From the NCBI RefSeq assembly GCF_003001935.1, contig NZ_PVNG01000012.1, positions 186,001-250,000 of the forward strand: DNA of 64,000 nt. The letters run 5' to 3'. The position numbers and the translations under genes were made by a program. Positions 33,660 to 42,433 of this stretch are shown here, piece after piece. The notes beneath the pieces were generated by a model. It did not search any database, was not told the origin of the DNA, and saw only the letters and a list, made by a program, of their open reading frames with translations. Position 1 is the first letter of the stretch, and each line of letters begins with the position of its first letter. This stretch comes from Nonomuraea fuscirosea. GTDB taxonomy: Bacteria > Actinomycetota > Actinomycetes > Streptosporangiales > Streptosporangiaceae.

Positions 33660-34420
33660 GCAAGGGCGAACGTACCAAGACGAAGTCGCAGTCGGCGCGC
33701 GAGAAGATCAAGGCGCAGCAGGCGGAGGCGCGGGCGCGGGAGAAGCGCCGCCGGGTGGTGGCCTACACGACCGCGAGCGTGGTCGCGGTGGCCGCCGTCG
33801 GGCTCGGCGTGTGGTACGCCGCCAGCATCTCCCGTTCCGAGGAGGCCGGGGCGGCGCTCGCGCCGGTCACCGTGCAGCCCGACGGCAGCGTCGTGATGGC
33901 CAACGCGGGCGTCGCCGCGCCCGTGGTGGACATCTACGAGGACTTCCAGTGCCCGGCCTGCAAGGAGCTGGAGCGGGTCAGCGGCCCGACGTTCAAGAAT
34001 CTGGCCGCGGAGGGCAAGGCCAAGGTGGTCTTCCACCCGATCACGATCTTCTCGCAGGAGCCGACCAAGTCCAACTCCGTACGGGCGGGCAGCGCGGCCA
34101 GGTGCATCGCGGACGGCAAGCAGTGGATGGCCTTCCACGACCTGCTGTACAAGAACCAGCCCCCCGAGAGCGAGGTGGGCTTCACGGCCGACCAGCTCAA
34201 GCAGTGGGGCAAGGACGCCGGCGTCACCGATCCCGGCTTCGACGCGTGCGTGACCTCGAACAAGAACGCCGACGTGCAGCTCGCGTACAGCAAGAAGGTC
34301 AGCGAGGAGCAGAAGCTCGATCACACTCCGACAGTGAAATTGAACGGTACAGAGATAGACAATCCGGTACTGTTCAGCCCGTCGCAACTTCGCGATGAGA
34401 TTACGAAGGCGGCCAAGTAG
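33656..34420 (+). CDS. DsbA-like membrane-anchored thioredoxin
   Basis: A 254-aa protein: basic coiled N-terminus (residues 1-34), one membrane helix (about 36-57), then a DsbA-type thioredoxin fold outside the cell. The active site is Cys99-Pro-Ala-Cys102 in EDFQCPACKELE. A cis-Pro loop follows in LDHTPTVKLNG. The ATG overlaps the upstream gene's TGA. It should catalyse disulfide exchange in secreted proteins. lgt starts 26 bp downstream. Confidence 0.9.
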   Translation: MSKGERTKTKSQSAREKIKAQQAEARAREKRRRVVAYTTASVVAVAAVGLGVWYAASISRSEEAGAALAPVTVQPDGSVVMANAGVAAPVVDIYEDFQCPACKELERVSGPTFKNLAAEGKAKVVFHPITIFSQEPTKSNSVRAGSAARCIADGKQWMAFHDLLYKNQPPESEVGFTADQLKQWGKDAGVTDPGFDACVTSNKNADVQLAYSKKVSEEQKLDHTPTVKLNGTEIDNPVLFSPSQLRDEITKAAK

Positions 34421-34446
34421 CCTCGCTTCCGCTACCCTCACCTGAC

Positions 34447-35814
34447 ATGCCCCTTGCCTCGATTCCCAGCCCTTCCCAGGGGGTCTGGTATCTCGGAATC
34501 ATCCCGATCCGGGCTTATGCGCTATGCATCGTGCTCGGCGTCATCGTCGCCGTCTGGCTGAGCGAGCGGCGCTGGCGCGCCCGCGGCGGCCAGCAAGGGA
34601 CGATCATCGACATCGCGGTCCCCGCGGTCATCTTCGGCCTGATCGGCGGCCGGCTCTACCACGTCATCACCGACTGGCAGACCTACTTCGGCAGCCGCGC
34701 GATCAAGGAGCCCATCCAGGCGCTGTTCATCTGGGAGGGCGGCCTCGGCATCTGGGGCGCCGTCGCCCTCGGCGCCCTCGGCGTCTGGCTGTCCGTGCGC
34801 AAGCGCGGCATCTCCATGGGCGCCGTCGCCGACACGGTCGCGCCGGGCATCGCCTTCGCGCAGGCCATCGGCCGCTGGGGCAACTGGTTCAACCAGGAGC
34901 TCTACGGCTCGCCGACCACGTTGCCGTGGGGGCTGGAGATCGACATCGAGCACGGCGGCGAGCCCGGCGTGCTCTATCACCCGACCTTCCTGTACGAGTC
35001 GCTGTGGGACGTCGCGCTCGGCTTCGCGCTCATCTTCGTGGGCCGCAGCCTGGCGCTGCGCCACGGGCGGCTGTTCGCCCTCTACGTCGCCGGTTACACG
35101 CTCGGCCGCTTCTGGATCGAAGGGCTGCGCATCGACCCGGTCGGCGGCGTCGACCACGCGGTGGAGTTCCTCGGGCTGCGGATCAACCAGTGGACCTCGA
35201 TCGTGCTGTTCGTGCTCGCCCTGGTCTACTTCTTCGCCACCCGCAACAAGACGGGCGTGGAGATCGTGTCGCCGCCGTCGGCGGACGACCCGGACGCGCA
35301 GGCGGAAGCGGACCCGGAACACGCGGCGGGCCAGGCCGATCCCGGCACGGGCGAGTCCTCCACGACCGACGCCCCTCCAGGCGACTCCACGGCCGGCGAG
35401 ACGCCGGACCCGGAGACGGCCGCGAAGCCGTCGGCGACGACCTCCGGAGAATCTCCGGCGGCCTCCGCGCAGGACTCCGCGGCCTCCGACCAGCCGGAGA
35501 CCGGGAAGCAGCAGCCGGGCACGGCCGACGCCGGCGAGTCAGCGGACGCGGCGCGTACGGAAGACTCCCAGAGCAGCACCGCGGATGCCGCCGACGACAC
35601 CCCGGCAGACCCCGGACCCACCACGACCGGCTCCACCGGCGCCGCTTCCACCGAAACGGCTTCCGCACCAGCCGCTGAGGCCGACACGGGCACCAAGGCA
35701 GCGGACGACGATTCGGGAGAGCCCTCCGAGCCAGGAGAGCCCTCCGGCACAACAACCTCTCCCGAGCCGCTCGCCGAGCCTGAACCCGTGACGAAGGAGA
35801 AGAACTCGCGATGA
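34447..35814 (+). CDS. lgt: Prolipoprotein diacylglyceryl transferase with acidic tail
   Basis: A 455-aa Lgt. The catalytic core (residues 1-270, seven helices) shows GRLYHVITDW, the signature IGRWGNWFNQELYG (about 141-154) and YHPTFLYESLWD. It moves diacylglyceryl from phosphatidylglycerol to the lipobox Cys of lipoproteins. Residues 280-455 are an added disordered tail rich in Asp, Glu, Ser, Thr, Pro and Ala, with no match I know. Such tails occur in actinobacterial Lgt but this one is long. ATG at 34447; stop overlaps the next ATG. Confidence 0.95.
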   Translation: MPLASIPSPSQGVWYLGIIPIRAYALCIVLGVIVAVWLSERRWRARGGQQGTIIDIAVPAVIFGLIGGRLYHVITDWQTYFGSRAIKEPIQALFIWEGGLGIWGAVALGALGVWLSVRKRGISMGAVADTVAPGIAFAQAIGRWGNWFNQELYGSPTTLPWGLEIDIEHGGEPGVLYHPTFLYESLWDVALGFALIFVGRSLALRHGRLFALYVAGYTLGRFWIEGLRIDPVGGVDHAVEFLGLRINQWTSIVLFVLALVYFFATRNKTGVEIVSPPSADDPDAQAEADPEHAAGQADPGTGESSTTDAPPGDSTAGETPDPETAAKPSATTSGESPAASAQDSAASDQPETGKQQPGTADAGESADAARTEDSQSSTADAADDTPADPGPTTTGSTGAASTETASAPAAEADTGTKAADDDSGEPSEPGEPSGTTTSPEPLAEPEPVTKEKNSR

Positions 35815-36515
35815 GCGGTCGCGCGGAGGCCCACCACCGACATCGCGACGTCACCGGAGGCTGGCTACGGCCGTCGGTGTTCGGCGCGATGGACGGCCTG
35901 GTGTCGAACTTCGCGCTCATCGCAGGCGTCGCGGCCGGCACCGCCAACACCCGCATCATCGCCCTCGGCGGAGCCGCCGGCCTGGCCGCCGGGGCGCTGT
36001 CCATGGCGGGCGGCGAATACGTCTCGGTGGCCAGCCAGCGCGAGCTGGCCCAGGCCGAGATCGCCGTCGAGCGGCGCGAGCTGGCCAGCCATCCCGATGA
36101 CGAACGGGAGGAGCTGGCGCAGACGTTCGTGGACAGGGGTGTGGCGCCCGACCTGGCCGCCGAGGTGGCCAGGCAGATCTCCCTCCACCCTGACCAGGCG
36201 TTGGAGGTGCACGCGCGCAACGAGCTCGGGGTCGCGCCAGGCGATCTGCCGTCGCCGGTGGTGGCGGCGGTGTCGTCGTTCCTGTCGTTCGGGGTGGGGG
36301 CGTTGCTGCCGCTGCTGCCGTACCTGCTGGGGGCGCACGACCTGCTCTGGTCGACCGGAGTGTCCGGCGTGGCGCTGTTCGCGGCCGGGGCGATCGTCTC
36401 GGTGGTGACGGCGCGCAGCTGGTGGTATTCCGGGCTACGCCAGCTGCTGGTCGGAGCGCTGGCGGCGGCGGTCACGTTCACCGTCGGAAACCTCGTCGGG
36501 GCGGCGGGGCTGTGA
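35811..36515 (+). CDS. VIT1/CCC1-family transporter
   Basis: A 234-aa protein of the VIT/CCC1 family, which moves Fe or Mn ions. The N-terminal motif FGAMDGLVSNFALIAGVAAG and GGEYVSVASQRELAQAEIAVERREL with acidic metal-binding residues are typical, as is ARNELGV. Four to five helices are evident. The ATG overlaps lgt and the TGA overlaps the giant gene's ATG (TGATG), so all are coupled. Confidence 0.9.
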   Translation: MSGRAEAHHRHRDVTGGWLRPSVFGAMDGLVSNFALIAGVAAGTANTRIIALGGAAGLAAGALSMAGGEYVSVASQRELAQAEIAVERRELASHPDDEREELAQTFVDRGVAPDLAAEVARQISLHPDQALEVHARNELGVAPGDLPSPVVAAVSSFLSFGVGALLPLLPYLLGAHDLLWSTGVSGVALFAAGAIVSVVTARSWWYSGLRQLLVGALAAAVTFTVGNLVGAAGL

Positions 36516-39500
36516 TGGCCCGCAAAAGATCACCCTCCAAGGGCGGCCGCACGGGCGGCAACGACGGAACCGGCCGCACCAGAGGCACCCGCTCGACCCC
36601 GCCCACAGACAGCACAGGCTGGCCCGCCACCGACTCTCAGGGCACACCCCCGGACACGGGGTGGCACGGCGCGGGCCCGGAGGGCGGCCGCCGTGGCGCC
36701 GCTGCCGGTCCGGACGGCGGCCACCACGACCCGGGCACCGAAGGCCCTCGGCCCGGCCCTGGGACGGACGGCGGCGGCTGGCCCGCCCCCGGCACTGACG
36801 GCGGTGGCTGGCAGGCCGCTGGGACGGATGGCGGTGGTCGTCGGCCTGCCGGTATGGACAGTGGTAGTTGGCAGGCCCGTGGGAGCGATGGCGGAGGTCG
36901 GCGCGCTGCTGGGACGGATGGTAGCGGTCGTCGGCCTGCCGGTATGGACAGCGGTAGTTGGCAGGCTGCCGGGACCGACGGCGGTGGCCGGCGGGCTGCT
37001 GGGACGGATGGCGGTGGTCGCCGGGCTGCCGGTATGGACAGTGGTAGTTGGCAGGCCCGTGGGAGCGATGGCGGAGGTCGGCGCGCTGCCGGGACGGATG
37101 GTAGCGGTCGTCGGCCTGCCGCTGCGGACAGTGGCAGTTGGCAGGCCGCTGGTGCGGCTGGGACCGATGGTGGTGGCTGGCCGGCGGCGGGTGATGGCCG
37201 GTCGGGAGCGGGTGCAGGTGGTCGGAGCCGCCGTTCGGACGGTGGCGGCTTCGGTCGGGGTCGTGGCCGGTCCGGCGCGCATACCGACGGCGGCGGCTGG
37301 CCGGCAGGCGGCGCCGAGGGCATGGGCGCGGACGGCGGCCGACATGGTGCCGCTCCAGAGAGCCGGCGTCGCGGCGTCGGCGCTGACGGCGCTCGGCCCG
37401 GTACCAGCGCCGACGGCGGTCGGTCCCACGCGGGCGCGGACGGCGGCCGGCACGGTGCCGGTGCCGACAGCGGCCGGTCCTACGCGGGTGCGGACGGGGG
37501 CCGGCACGGTGTCGGTCCCGAGGCTGGGCGGCGCGGGCCGGGGTCCGACGGCGGTAGACCGGCTGCCGGGACGGATGGCAGAGGCTGGCCGGATGCCGGT
37601 TCCGGCGGTGGTGGCGGCTGGCACGCCGCTGGGACCGGCGGTGGTGCTCAGCAGGCTGCCGGTACCGATGGCGGAGGCTGGCACGCCACCGGGACCGATG
37701 GCGGCGGTAGTAGGCAGGCTGCTGGGACCGACGGCGGTGGCTGGCCCGCCGCCGGGACCGATGGTGGTGGTAGGCAGGCCGCTGGGCTTGGCGGTGGTCG
37801 GCGCGCTGCCGGGACGGATGGTCGCGGTCGGCGGGCTGCTGGATCGGACAGTGGCAGTTGGCAAGGCGCTGGGACGGCCGGGACCGCTGGGACGGATGGT
37901 CGCGGTCGGCGGGCTGCTGGATCGGACAGTGGCAGTTGGCAAGCCGCTGGGACGGCCGGGACCGCCGGGACGGATGGTCACGGTCGGCGGACTGCTGGTC
38001 CGGACAGTGGCAGTTGGCAAGCCGCTGGGACGGCCGGGATGGCCGGGACAGCCGGAACGGATGGTGGTGGTTGGCCGGCGGCTGGTGACGGCCGGTCGGG
38101 AGCGGGCGCAGGTGGTCGGAGCCGCCGTTCGGACGGTGGCGGCTTCGGTCGAGGGCATGGCCGGTCCGGCGCGCACACTGACGGCGGTGGCTGGCCGGCA
38201 GGCGGTGCCGAGGGTATGGGCGCGGAGGGTGGCCAACCCCTGACAGGCACCGACGGCCGCGGTTGGCACGCCACCGGCGGCGGCCCGCAGGCGGCCGAAC
38301 CGGACGACCGGCGTTCGGAAGGCGGCCGCGGCGGTCGCAGAGCCGGCCGCTTCCATGGCAGCCGATCCGAGGAGCCGGTGAACGGCAACTGGCAGGCGTC
38401 CAGCACAGGCGACGGCCTGCTCTCGAACGACGGCTGGTCCACCGACGCACCCGGCGCCGGACTGCTGGCAGGCGACCGGTCAGCAACCGACAGCCGAGCC
38501 GCGAACCCGGACGGCGGTCGACCGGCGGATGACGCCTGGTCAGCGGATGCGTCCGGCGGTGGGCCGGAGGGTGCGACCGGCGGCCGGCGGTGGGGCCGTG
38601 GTCGTGGCAGAGGTGTGGGTGCGGACGGTGGCCGTTCGGCGAATGATGCGCGGTCAGCGGATGGGACCGGTGGCCGGCGATCGGCTCGTGGCCGGGGCGC
38701 GAACCCGGACGGCGGCCGGTCGGCCGACGATGGGTGGTCGGCGGGTGTGGCCGGAGGACAGCGGCCGGGCGATGGCAGGTCGGCGGGTGCTGACAGTGGC
38801 GCCATGTTCATGGCCGGAACGGCTGACGGTGGCTGGTCGGTCGACAGCGCTGGCAGTACCGGCGGTGCCGGCGGTGCCGACGGTGTCGGTGGTGCTGGTG
38901 GCGGGGACGGTGGTGCGCGGCAGGCATCGGAGACGGAGGGCAGGCGGCGGTTCGGGCGTGGGCGGAAGGCGGCGTCCGGCGGGCGGGGGGCCGAGCCCGG
39001 TGATGGGGAGGCGGAGTCCGGCTGGCTGAACGGTGAGGACAGTGACCGGGCGTCGGCGTTCGGGTGGCCGGAAGAGGACTCCGACGGTGCGGATGCGGCG
39101 TCCGGGAGGCGGAAGGCCAAGTCCGGCGGTTCGAAGGGCGTGTTCGGGCGCGGGCGGAGGGCCGAATCCGGTACGCCGGAGGTGGCGTCCGGGCGTCGGC
39201 AGGCCGAGTCCGATGGTTCACTGGCGGCGTCTGGGCGTGGGCAGGCCGGGCCCGGTGGTGCACTGGCGGCGTCCGGGCGTGGGCATGCCGAGTCCGGTGG
39301 TTCAGAGGCGATGTCCAGGCGTCGGACAGCGGAGTCCAGTGGGTCGGAGGCGACGTCCGGGCCGCGGATGGGGGAGCCGAGCGGGCCGGAGGCTGCGCAC
39401 GGGAGGCGGAAAGCCGACTCGGGTGGGCCGGAGCCGGTGGCCGGGAGGCGGAAAGCTGGGGCCGGGCGGCGGAAGGCGGAGGCTGGTGGGCCTGCGACCG

Positions 39501-40378
39501 GGGAGTTCGACGCCGAAGGGCTGACGGTGGCCGGCCGTGGCGCGGGTGACGACGACGGATCCGGGCGACGGGAGCCCGCCTACCACAAGCGGCGCCGGAC
39601 CCCACGTTCCGACTGGCAGTTCCCCGTACTCACCGACATGGGTTTCCGCCCCGAGCAGCAGCGCCTGTTCGTCATCATCGCCACGGTCGCCGGAGTGCTG
39701 GTCGCCGCCGGAGCCTTCGTCGCGGTCGTCAGCTCCCTCGGCACCTACTCGCCGGAACGGCAGATCACCGCCTCCGTGCTCGGCCCCGACGCGGCCGTCC
39801 CGCAGGTGTTCCACGGCTGGAACTCGCCCAAGCTGTTCAATCCCGTCACCGAGCGGGCCAAGGACCCGAAGGCGCTCACCGAGAAGGAGGTGTTCAGCCA
39901 GAAGGGGCTCGCCGTCTCGAAGAAGCTGAAGCTCAAGCTCGTCGCCAAGCAACTCGACGCCGACTGTTCCACGGCCCTCTGGGGCGAGCGCCTGCACGAA
40001 CTGACGTCGAACGCCGGCTGCACCCAGGTCGCCCGCGGCCTGTACGCCAGCTCCGACGGCCGGTACGTCGGCCAGTACACGCTGCTCAACCTCAAGGACG
40101 GCAAGTCGGCCTCAGAACTGGTCGAGTCCTTGAAGACCCTCTACCGCGGCGGCTGGGCCCGCCCGCTGACCTCCTCCAAGGCGGCCTTCCCGCCGGGCGG
40201 CTACTCGGAGGCGGGCGGCTACGCGCTCGGCCATTACGTCGGGCTGGTGTGGCTCGGCAGGCTGGACGGCACCGAACCCACCGCCAAGGACGACTTCGTC
40301 TCCCTCACCCTGGCTCTGCGCGGGGCGGAGAAGGCCGTCTACCGTCGCGTCGTCGCGATCACGGGGCCGTCCTCCTGA
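36515..40378 (+). CDS. Giant Gly/Asp-rich repeat protein with C-terminal membrane anchor and extracellular domain
   Basis: A 1287-aa protein that I do not recognise. Residues 1-30 are basic. From about 88 to 575 runs a decapeptide-based repeat (AGTDGGGRRA, AGMDSGSWQA variants). Residues 575-1000 are more degenerate (SADDGWSAG, ASGRGQAESGG types). One membrane helix follows (about 1051-1072, LFVIIATVAGVLVAAGAFVAVV). Then comes a domain of about 200 residues with a conserved LWG, two Cys (about 1151 and 1169) and GHYVGLVWLG. With the anchor orientation expected, the repeat part would be cytoplasmic and the last domain outside. The next gene encodes a paralogue of that domain. The ATG overlaps the VIT stop. 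Confidence 0.8.
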   Translation: MARKRSPSKGGRTGGNDGTGRTRGTRSTPPTDSTGWPATDSQGTPPDTGWHGAGPEGGRRGAAAGPDGGHHDPGTEGPRPGPGTDGGGWPAPGTDGGGWQAAGTDGGGRRPAGMDSGSWQARGSDGGGRRAAGTDGSGRRPAGMDSGSWQAAGTDGGGRRAAGTDGGGRRAAGMDSGSWQARGSDGGGRRAAGTDGSGRRPAAADSGSWQAAGAAGTDGGGWPAAGDGRSGAGAGGRSRRSDGGGFGRGRGRSGAHTDGGGWPAGGAEGMGADGGRHGAAPESRRRGVGADGARPGTSADGGRSHAGADGGRHGAGADSGRSYAGADGGRHGVGPEAGRRGPGSDGGRPAAGTDGRGWPDAGSGGGGGWHAAGTGGGAQQAAGTDGGGWHATGTDGGGSRQAAGTDGGGWPAAGTDGGGRQAAGLGGGRRAAGTDGRGRRAAGSDSGSWQGAGTAGTAGTDGRGRRAAGSDSGSWQAAGTAGTAGTDGHGRRTAGPDSGSWQAAGTAGMAGTAGTDGGGWPAAGDGRSGAGAGGRSRRSDGGGFGRGHGRSGAHTDGGGWPAGGAEGMGAEGGQPLTGTDGRGWHATGGGPQAAEPDDRRSEGGRGGRRAGRFHGSRSEEPVNGNWQASSTGDGLLSNDGWSTDAPGAGLLAGDRSATDSRAANPDGGRPADDAWSADASGGGPEGATGGRRWGRGRGRGVGADGGRSANDARSADGTGGRRSARGRGANPDGGRSADDGWSAGVAGGQRPGDGRSAGADSGAMFMAGTADGGWSVDSAGSTGGAGGADGVGGAGGGDGGARQASETEGRRRFGRGRKAASGGRGAEPGDGEAESGWLNGEDSDRASAFGWPEEDSDGADAASGRRKAKSGGSKGVFGRGRRAESGTPEVASGRRQAESDGSLAASGRGQAGPGGALAASGRGHAESGGSEAMSRRRTAESSGSEATSGPRMGEPSGPEAAHGRRKADSGGPEPVAGRRKAGAGRRKAEAGGPATGEFDAEGLTVAGRGAGDDDGSGRREPAYHKRRRTPRSDWQFPVLTDMGFRPEQQRLFVIIATVAGVLVAAGAFVAVVSSLGTYSPERQITASVLGPDAAVPQVFHGWNSPKLFNPVTERAKDPKALTEKEVFSQKGLAVSKKLKLKLVAKQLDADCSTALWGERLHELTSNAGCTQVARGLYASSDGRYVGQYTLLNLKDGKSASELVESLKTLYRGGWARPLTSSKAAFPPGGYSEAGGYALGHYVGLVWLGRLDGTEPTAKDDFVSLTLALRGAEKAVYRRVVAITGPSS
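36850..37209 (+). repeat. 180-bp higher-order coding repeat
   Basis: The block beginning CGGTATGGACAGTGG at 36850 recurs at 37030, exactly 180 bp on. That equals six 30-bp units, each coding for ten residues, so the array grew by duplication of multi-unit blocks. The second copy decays after about 37130. Confidence 0.65.
37811..38044 (+). repeat. Three tandem 78-bp coding repeats
   Basis: Units start at 37811, 37889 and 37967, each with GGGACGGATGGTC. They encode a 26-residue block (GTDGRGRRAAGSDSGSWQ followed by an AGTAGTA-type linker). They are nearly identical, which suggests recent expansion. Confidence 0.75.
38055..38234 (+). repeat. Second copy of an approximately 180-bp block also at 37160-37338
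   Basis: Both copies encode GTDGGGWPAAGDGRSGAGAG and the following GGRSRRSDGGGFGRG, about 60 residues with only a few changes. They lie 895 bp apart in the same reading frame, flanking the most variable part of the repeat region. Confidence 0.7.
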
Positions 40379-41418
40379 TGTCCCGCCGTATCGTCCTCCC
40401 CGCAGTGGCCGCCGTCCTGGCAGGCGCCGCCGTGTCGGGCTGGCTGTGGCTGCGCGGCGACGACCCGCGTCCCACCACCCTGCACGCCGAGCTCACCTCC
40501 GCCTTCTACGCGGCCATCGACACCCGCCAGCGTGACGCCACGCCGCTGACGATCGAGGAGGTGTTCCCGCCGGCCGCTCAGAGCCTGGCGGGCATGGGGC
40601 AGGTGGCCACCCGCCAGTTCACCGACTGCGACGAACTCCTCTGGGGCACGTCGGCCACCGGGTGCACGCAGGCGCTGCAGGCCACGTACGAGGGCGGCTC
40701 CATGGCGGGTCAGTTCGTCATCTTCAACCTCAGCGACGGGCGCGCGGCCGACGGTCTCGTGTCCGCCCTGCGCAAGGACGGGTTCGTACGCCAGGACGTG
40801 GCGTTCGAGCCCGCCGGCAGCCTGGCCCAGGTCCGGGCGATGGGCCACTACGTAACGGTGAGCTGGACCGGCACCACCCAGCCCACCCAACCAGGCCAGA
40901 AGCCGGCCGGCTCCGAACAATTCGGCCCGCTGAACCAGCCCACCCACCCCGAGCAACTCGACGACTCCGGCCAACCGGGCCGGCCCACAGATACAGGCCG
41001 CAGAGGACGATCCGCAGAAACGGACCAACCTGGGCGATCCGCGGAAACAGGTCAGCCTGGTCAGCCCACGGACACCGGCCGGCCCGGGCAATCCGCGGAC
41101 ACCGGTCAACTGGCTCGGCCAGAGGACGCCGGCCGGCCCGAGCAGCCGGCTGACACTGGCCAACTAGGGCGACTCGCGGGCACCGGCCGGCCGGGGCAGC
41201 CGGCGGACTCCGGTCAGGTGGGGCAACCTGGGGACCCCGGCGAGGTGGAGCAGCCCGCGGACGCTGGGCAGGCGGGGCAACCGACGGGGTCCACACAGCC
41301 TCAGGATCCTGGGCAGGCTTCACAACCCGCCCAACCTACGCAGGACCTGGTCGCCGCCCTGGTCGCGCTCGACGGCCTCGGCCGAGCAGTGCAGGGCCGC
41401 GTCGTCGCCGCCACCTGA
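40378..41418 (+). CDS. Paralogue of the giant protein's extracellular domain with an inserted repeat block
   Basis: A 346-aa membrane-anchored protein: helix at residues 4-24 (IVLPAVAAVLAGAAVSGWLWL), then a domain that aligns with the last 200 residues of the upstream gene (LLWGTSATGCTQALQATYEGG, FNLSDGRAADGLVSAL, MGHYVTVSWTGT). Cys84 and Cys96 match the upstream pair. Residues about 168-319 are Gln/Pro/Gly-rich repeats of GQPGRPTDTGR type. After them the domain resumes (DLVAALVALDGLGRAVQGRVV), parallel to DDFVSLTLALRGAEKAVYRRVV upstream. The repeat thus interrupts the domain. ATG overlaps the preceding TGA. Function unknown. Confidence 0.78.
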   Translation: MSRRIVLPAVAAVLAGAAVSGWLWLRGDDPRPTTLHAELTSAFYAAIDTRQRDATPLTIEEVFPPAAQSLAGMGQVATRQFTDCDELLWGTSATGCTQALQATYEGGSMAGQFVIFNLSDGRAADGLVSALRKDGFVRQDVAFEPAGSLAQVRAMGHYVTVSWTGTTQPTQPGQKPAGSEQFGPLNQPTHPEQLDDSGQPGRPTDTGRRGRSAETDQPGRSAETGQPGQPTDTGRPGQSADTGQLARPEDAGRPEQPADTGQLGRLAGTGRPGQPADSGQVGQPGDPGEVEQPADAGQAGQPTGSTQPQDPGQASQPAQPTQDLVAALVALDGLGRAVQGRVVAAT

Positions 41419-41628
41419 CGACCTCGGGCCGCTCACCATGCTGCTCAGGCTTGGCGTGCTGGGACTGGTCAGGGTGTCGTGCGGTCGACGAGTGCCGGCG
41501 TCGGCGGTGGTCAAGCTCGCTTTGGTGCGGCCGGGTGGGACGCAGGCGTGAGGACGCCCCACTGTTGGTGTCCGAATCTTGGTTGCCGAGCGTGGCGGTG
41601 GGTGGGAGGAGCGCGGGATACTGCCTCG

Positions 41629-42387
41629 ATGACTGCTGAGTACGCCCACAGTGACCAGTTCCGTGGTGGCCGCATTCACCTGTGCGATCTTGCCGGGCTG
41701 GAGATCCGGGATTGTGAGGTCAGTGGGCTGAAGGTCGTCGACTGCTATGGGAGCGATGTCTACCTCGGTGGTGACTTCGAGCGGGTCGTCGTCAACGACG
41801 TCGATGTGACCGCCTACGTCGAGGCCGAGCTCGACCGGCGGAACCCCGCGCGGGTGCTGGCGCGTGATGCCGCGTCCCCCGACGACTACCGGGCTGCTTG
41901 GGAGGCCGTCGAGACGCTGTGGGCGGCGACGCTCGACCGCGCCAGGCTGTTGCCCGAGGCCAGGCTGCACGAGCGGGTCGACGGCGAGTGGTCGTTGGTG
42001 GAGACCCTGCGGCACCTGCTGTTCGCCGGCGATGCCTGGCTGGGCAGTGCGGTGCTGGAGGAGGAGGCGCCGTACCATCCGCTGGGCCTCTGTGGTGGCT
42101 GGATGTCGCCCGACGCGATGGCGAAGCTCGGTCTCGCCCGCGATGTTGCCCCGACGCTGGACGAGGTGCTGGCGCCGCGGCTGGCCCGGATGGCCGCGAT
42201 GCGGCGTGTCGTCGACGGGCTCACCGAGGCTGAGCTCGATCGGGTATGCGGTCGCAAGCCTGCGGATCCGTATCCCGACCAGGAGTATGTCGTGCGCAGG
42301 TGTCTCAAGGTGGTGCTGAAGGAGGAGGCCGAGCACCATCGTTATGCGGTACGTGATCTCGCCGTGCTCGAGGCAGCCGGTGCCTGA
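41629..42387 (+). CDS. DinB-superfamily protein with pentapeptide-like N-terminus
   Basis: A 252-aa protein. The first 60 residues resemble short beta-helix repeats (FRGGRIHLCDLAGLEIRDCEVSGLKVVDCYGSDVYLGG). The rest is a four-helix DinB_2 domain: EWSLVETLRHLLFAGDAWL with a metal-binding His, and LKEEAEHHRYAVRDL with two more. DinB proteins are metal enzymes or thiol-dependent transferases. ATG at 41629 chosen after GGGAGGAGCG. Function unknown. Confidence 0.82.
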   Translation: MTAEYAHSDQFRGGRIHLCDLAGLEIRDCEVSGLKVVDCYGSDVYLGGDFERVVVNDVDVTAYVEAELDRRNPARVLARDAASPDDYRAAWEAVETLWAATLDRARLLPEARLHERVDGEWSLVETLRHLLFAGDAWLGSAVLEEEAPYHPLGLCGGWMSPDAMAKLGLARDVAPTLDEVLAPRLARMAAMRRVVDGLTEAELDRVCGRKPADPYPDQEYVVRRCLKVVLKEEAEHHRYAVRDLAVLEAAGA

Positions 42388-42405
42388 GGTAGCCGGTGCC
42401 TGAGG
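42375..42405. repeat. 16-bp tandem duplication across a stop codon
   Basis: AGCCGGTGCCTGAGG occurs at 42375-42389 and again at 42391-42405. The first copy holds the stop of the DinB-like gene, so the stop codon itself has been duplicated. Confidence 0.6.
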
Positions 42406-42433
42406 CGGCGCTTGTCTTCGGGCGCGTGGGTGG

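Noticed and set aside
36435..38486. Reverse-strand open frames of 600-680 codons over the repeat gene
   Set aside because: Repeat units with lengths divisible by three keep all frames open; the forward frame has the coupled start, the membrane helix and the paralogue relation.
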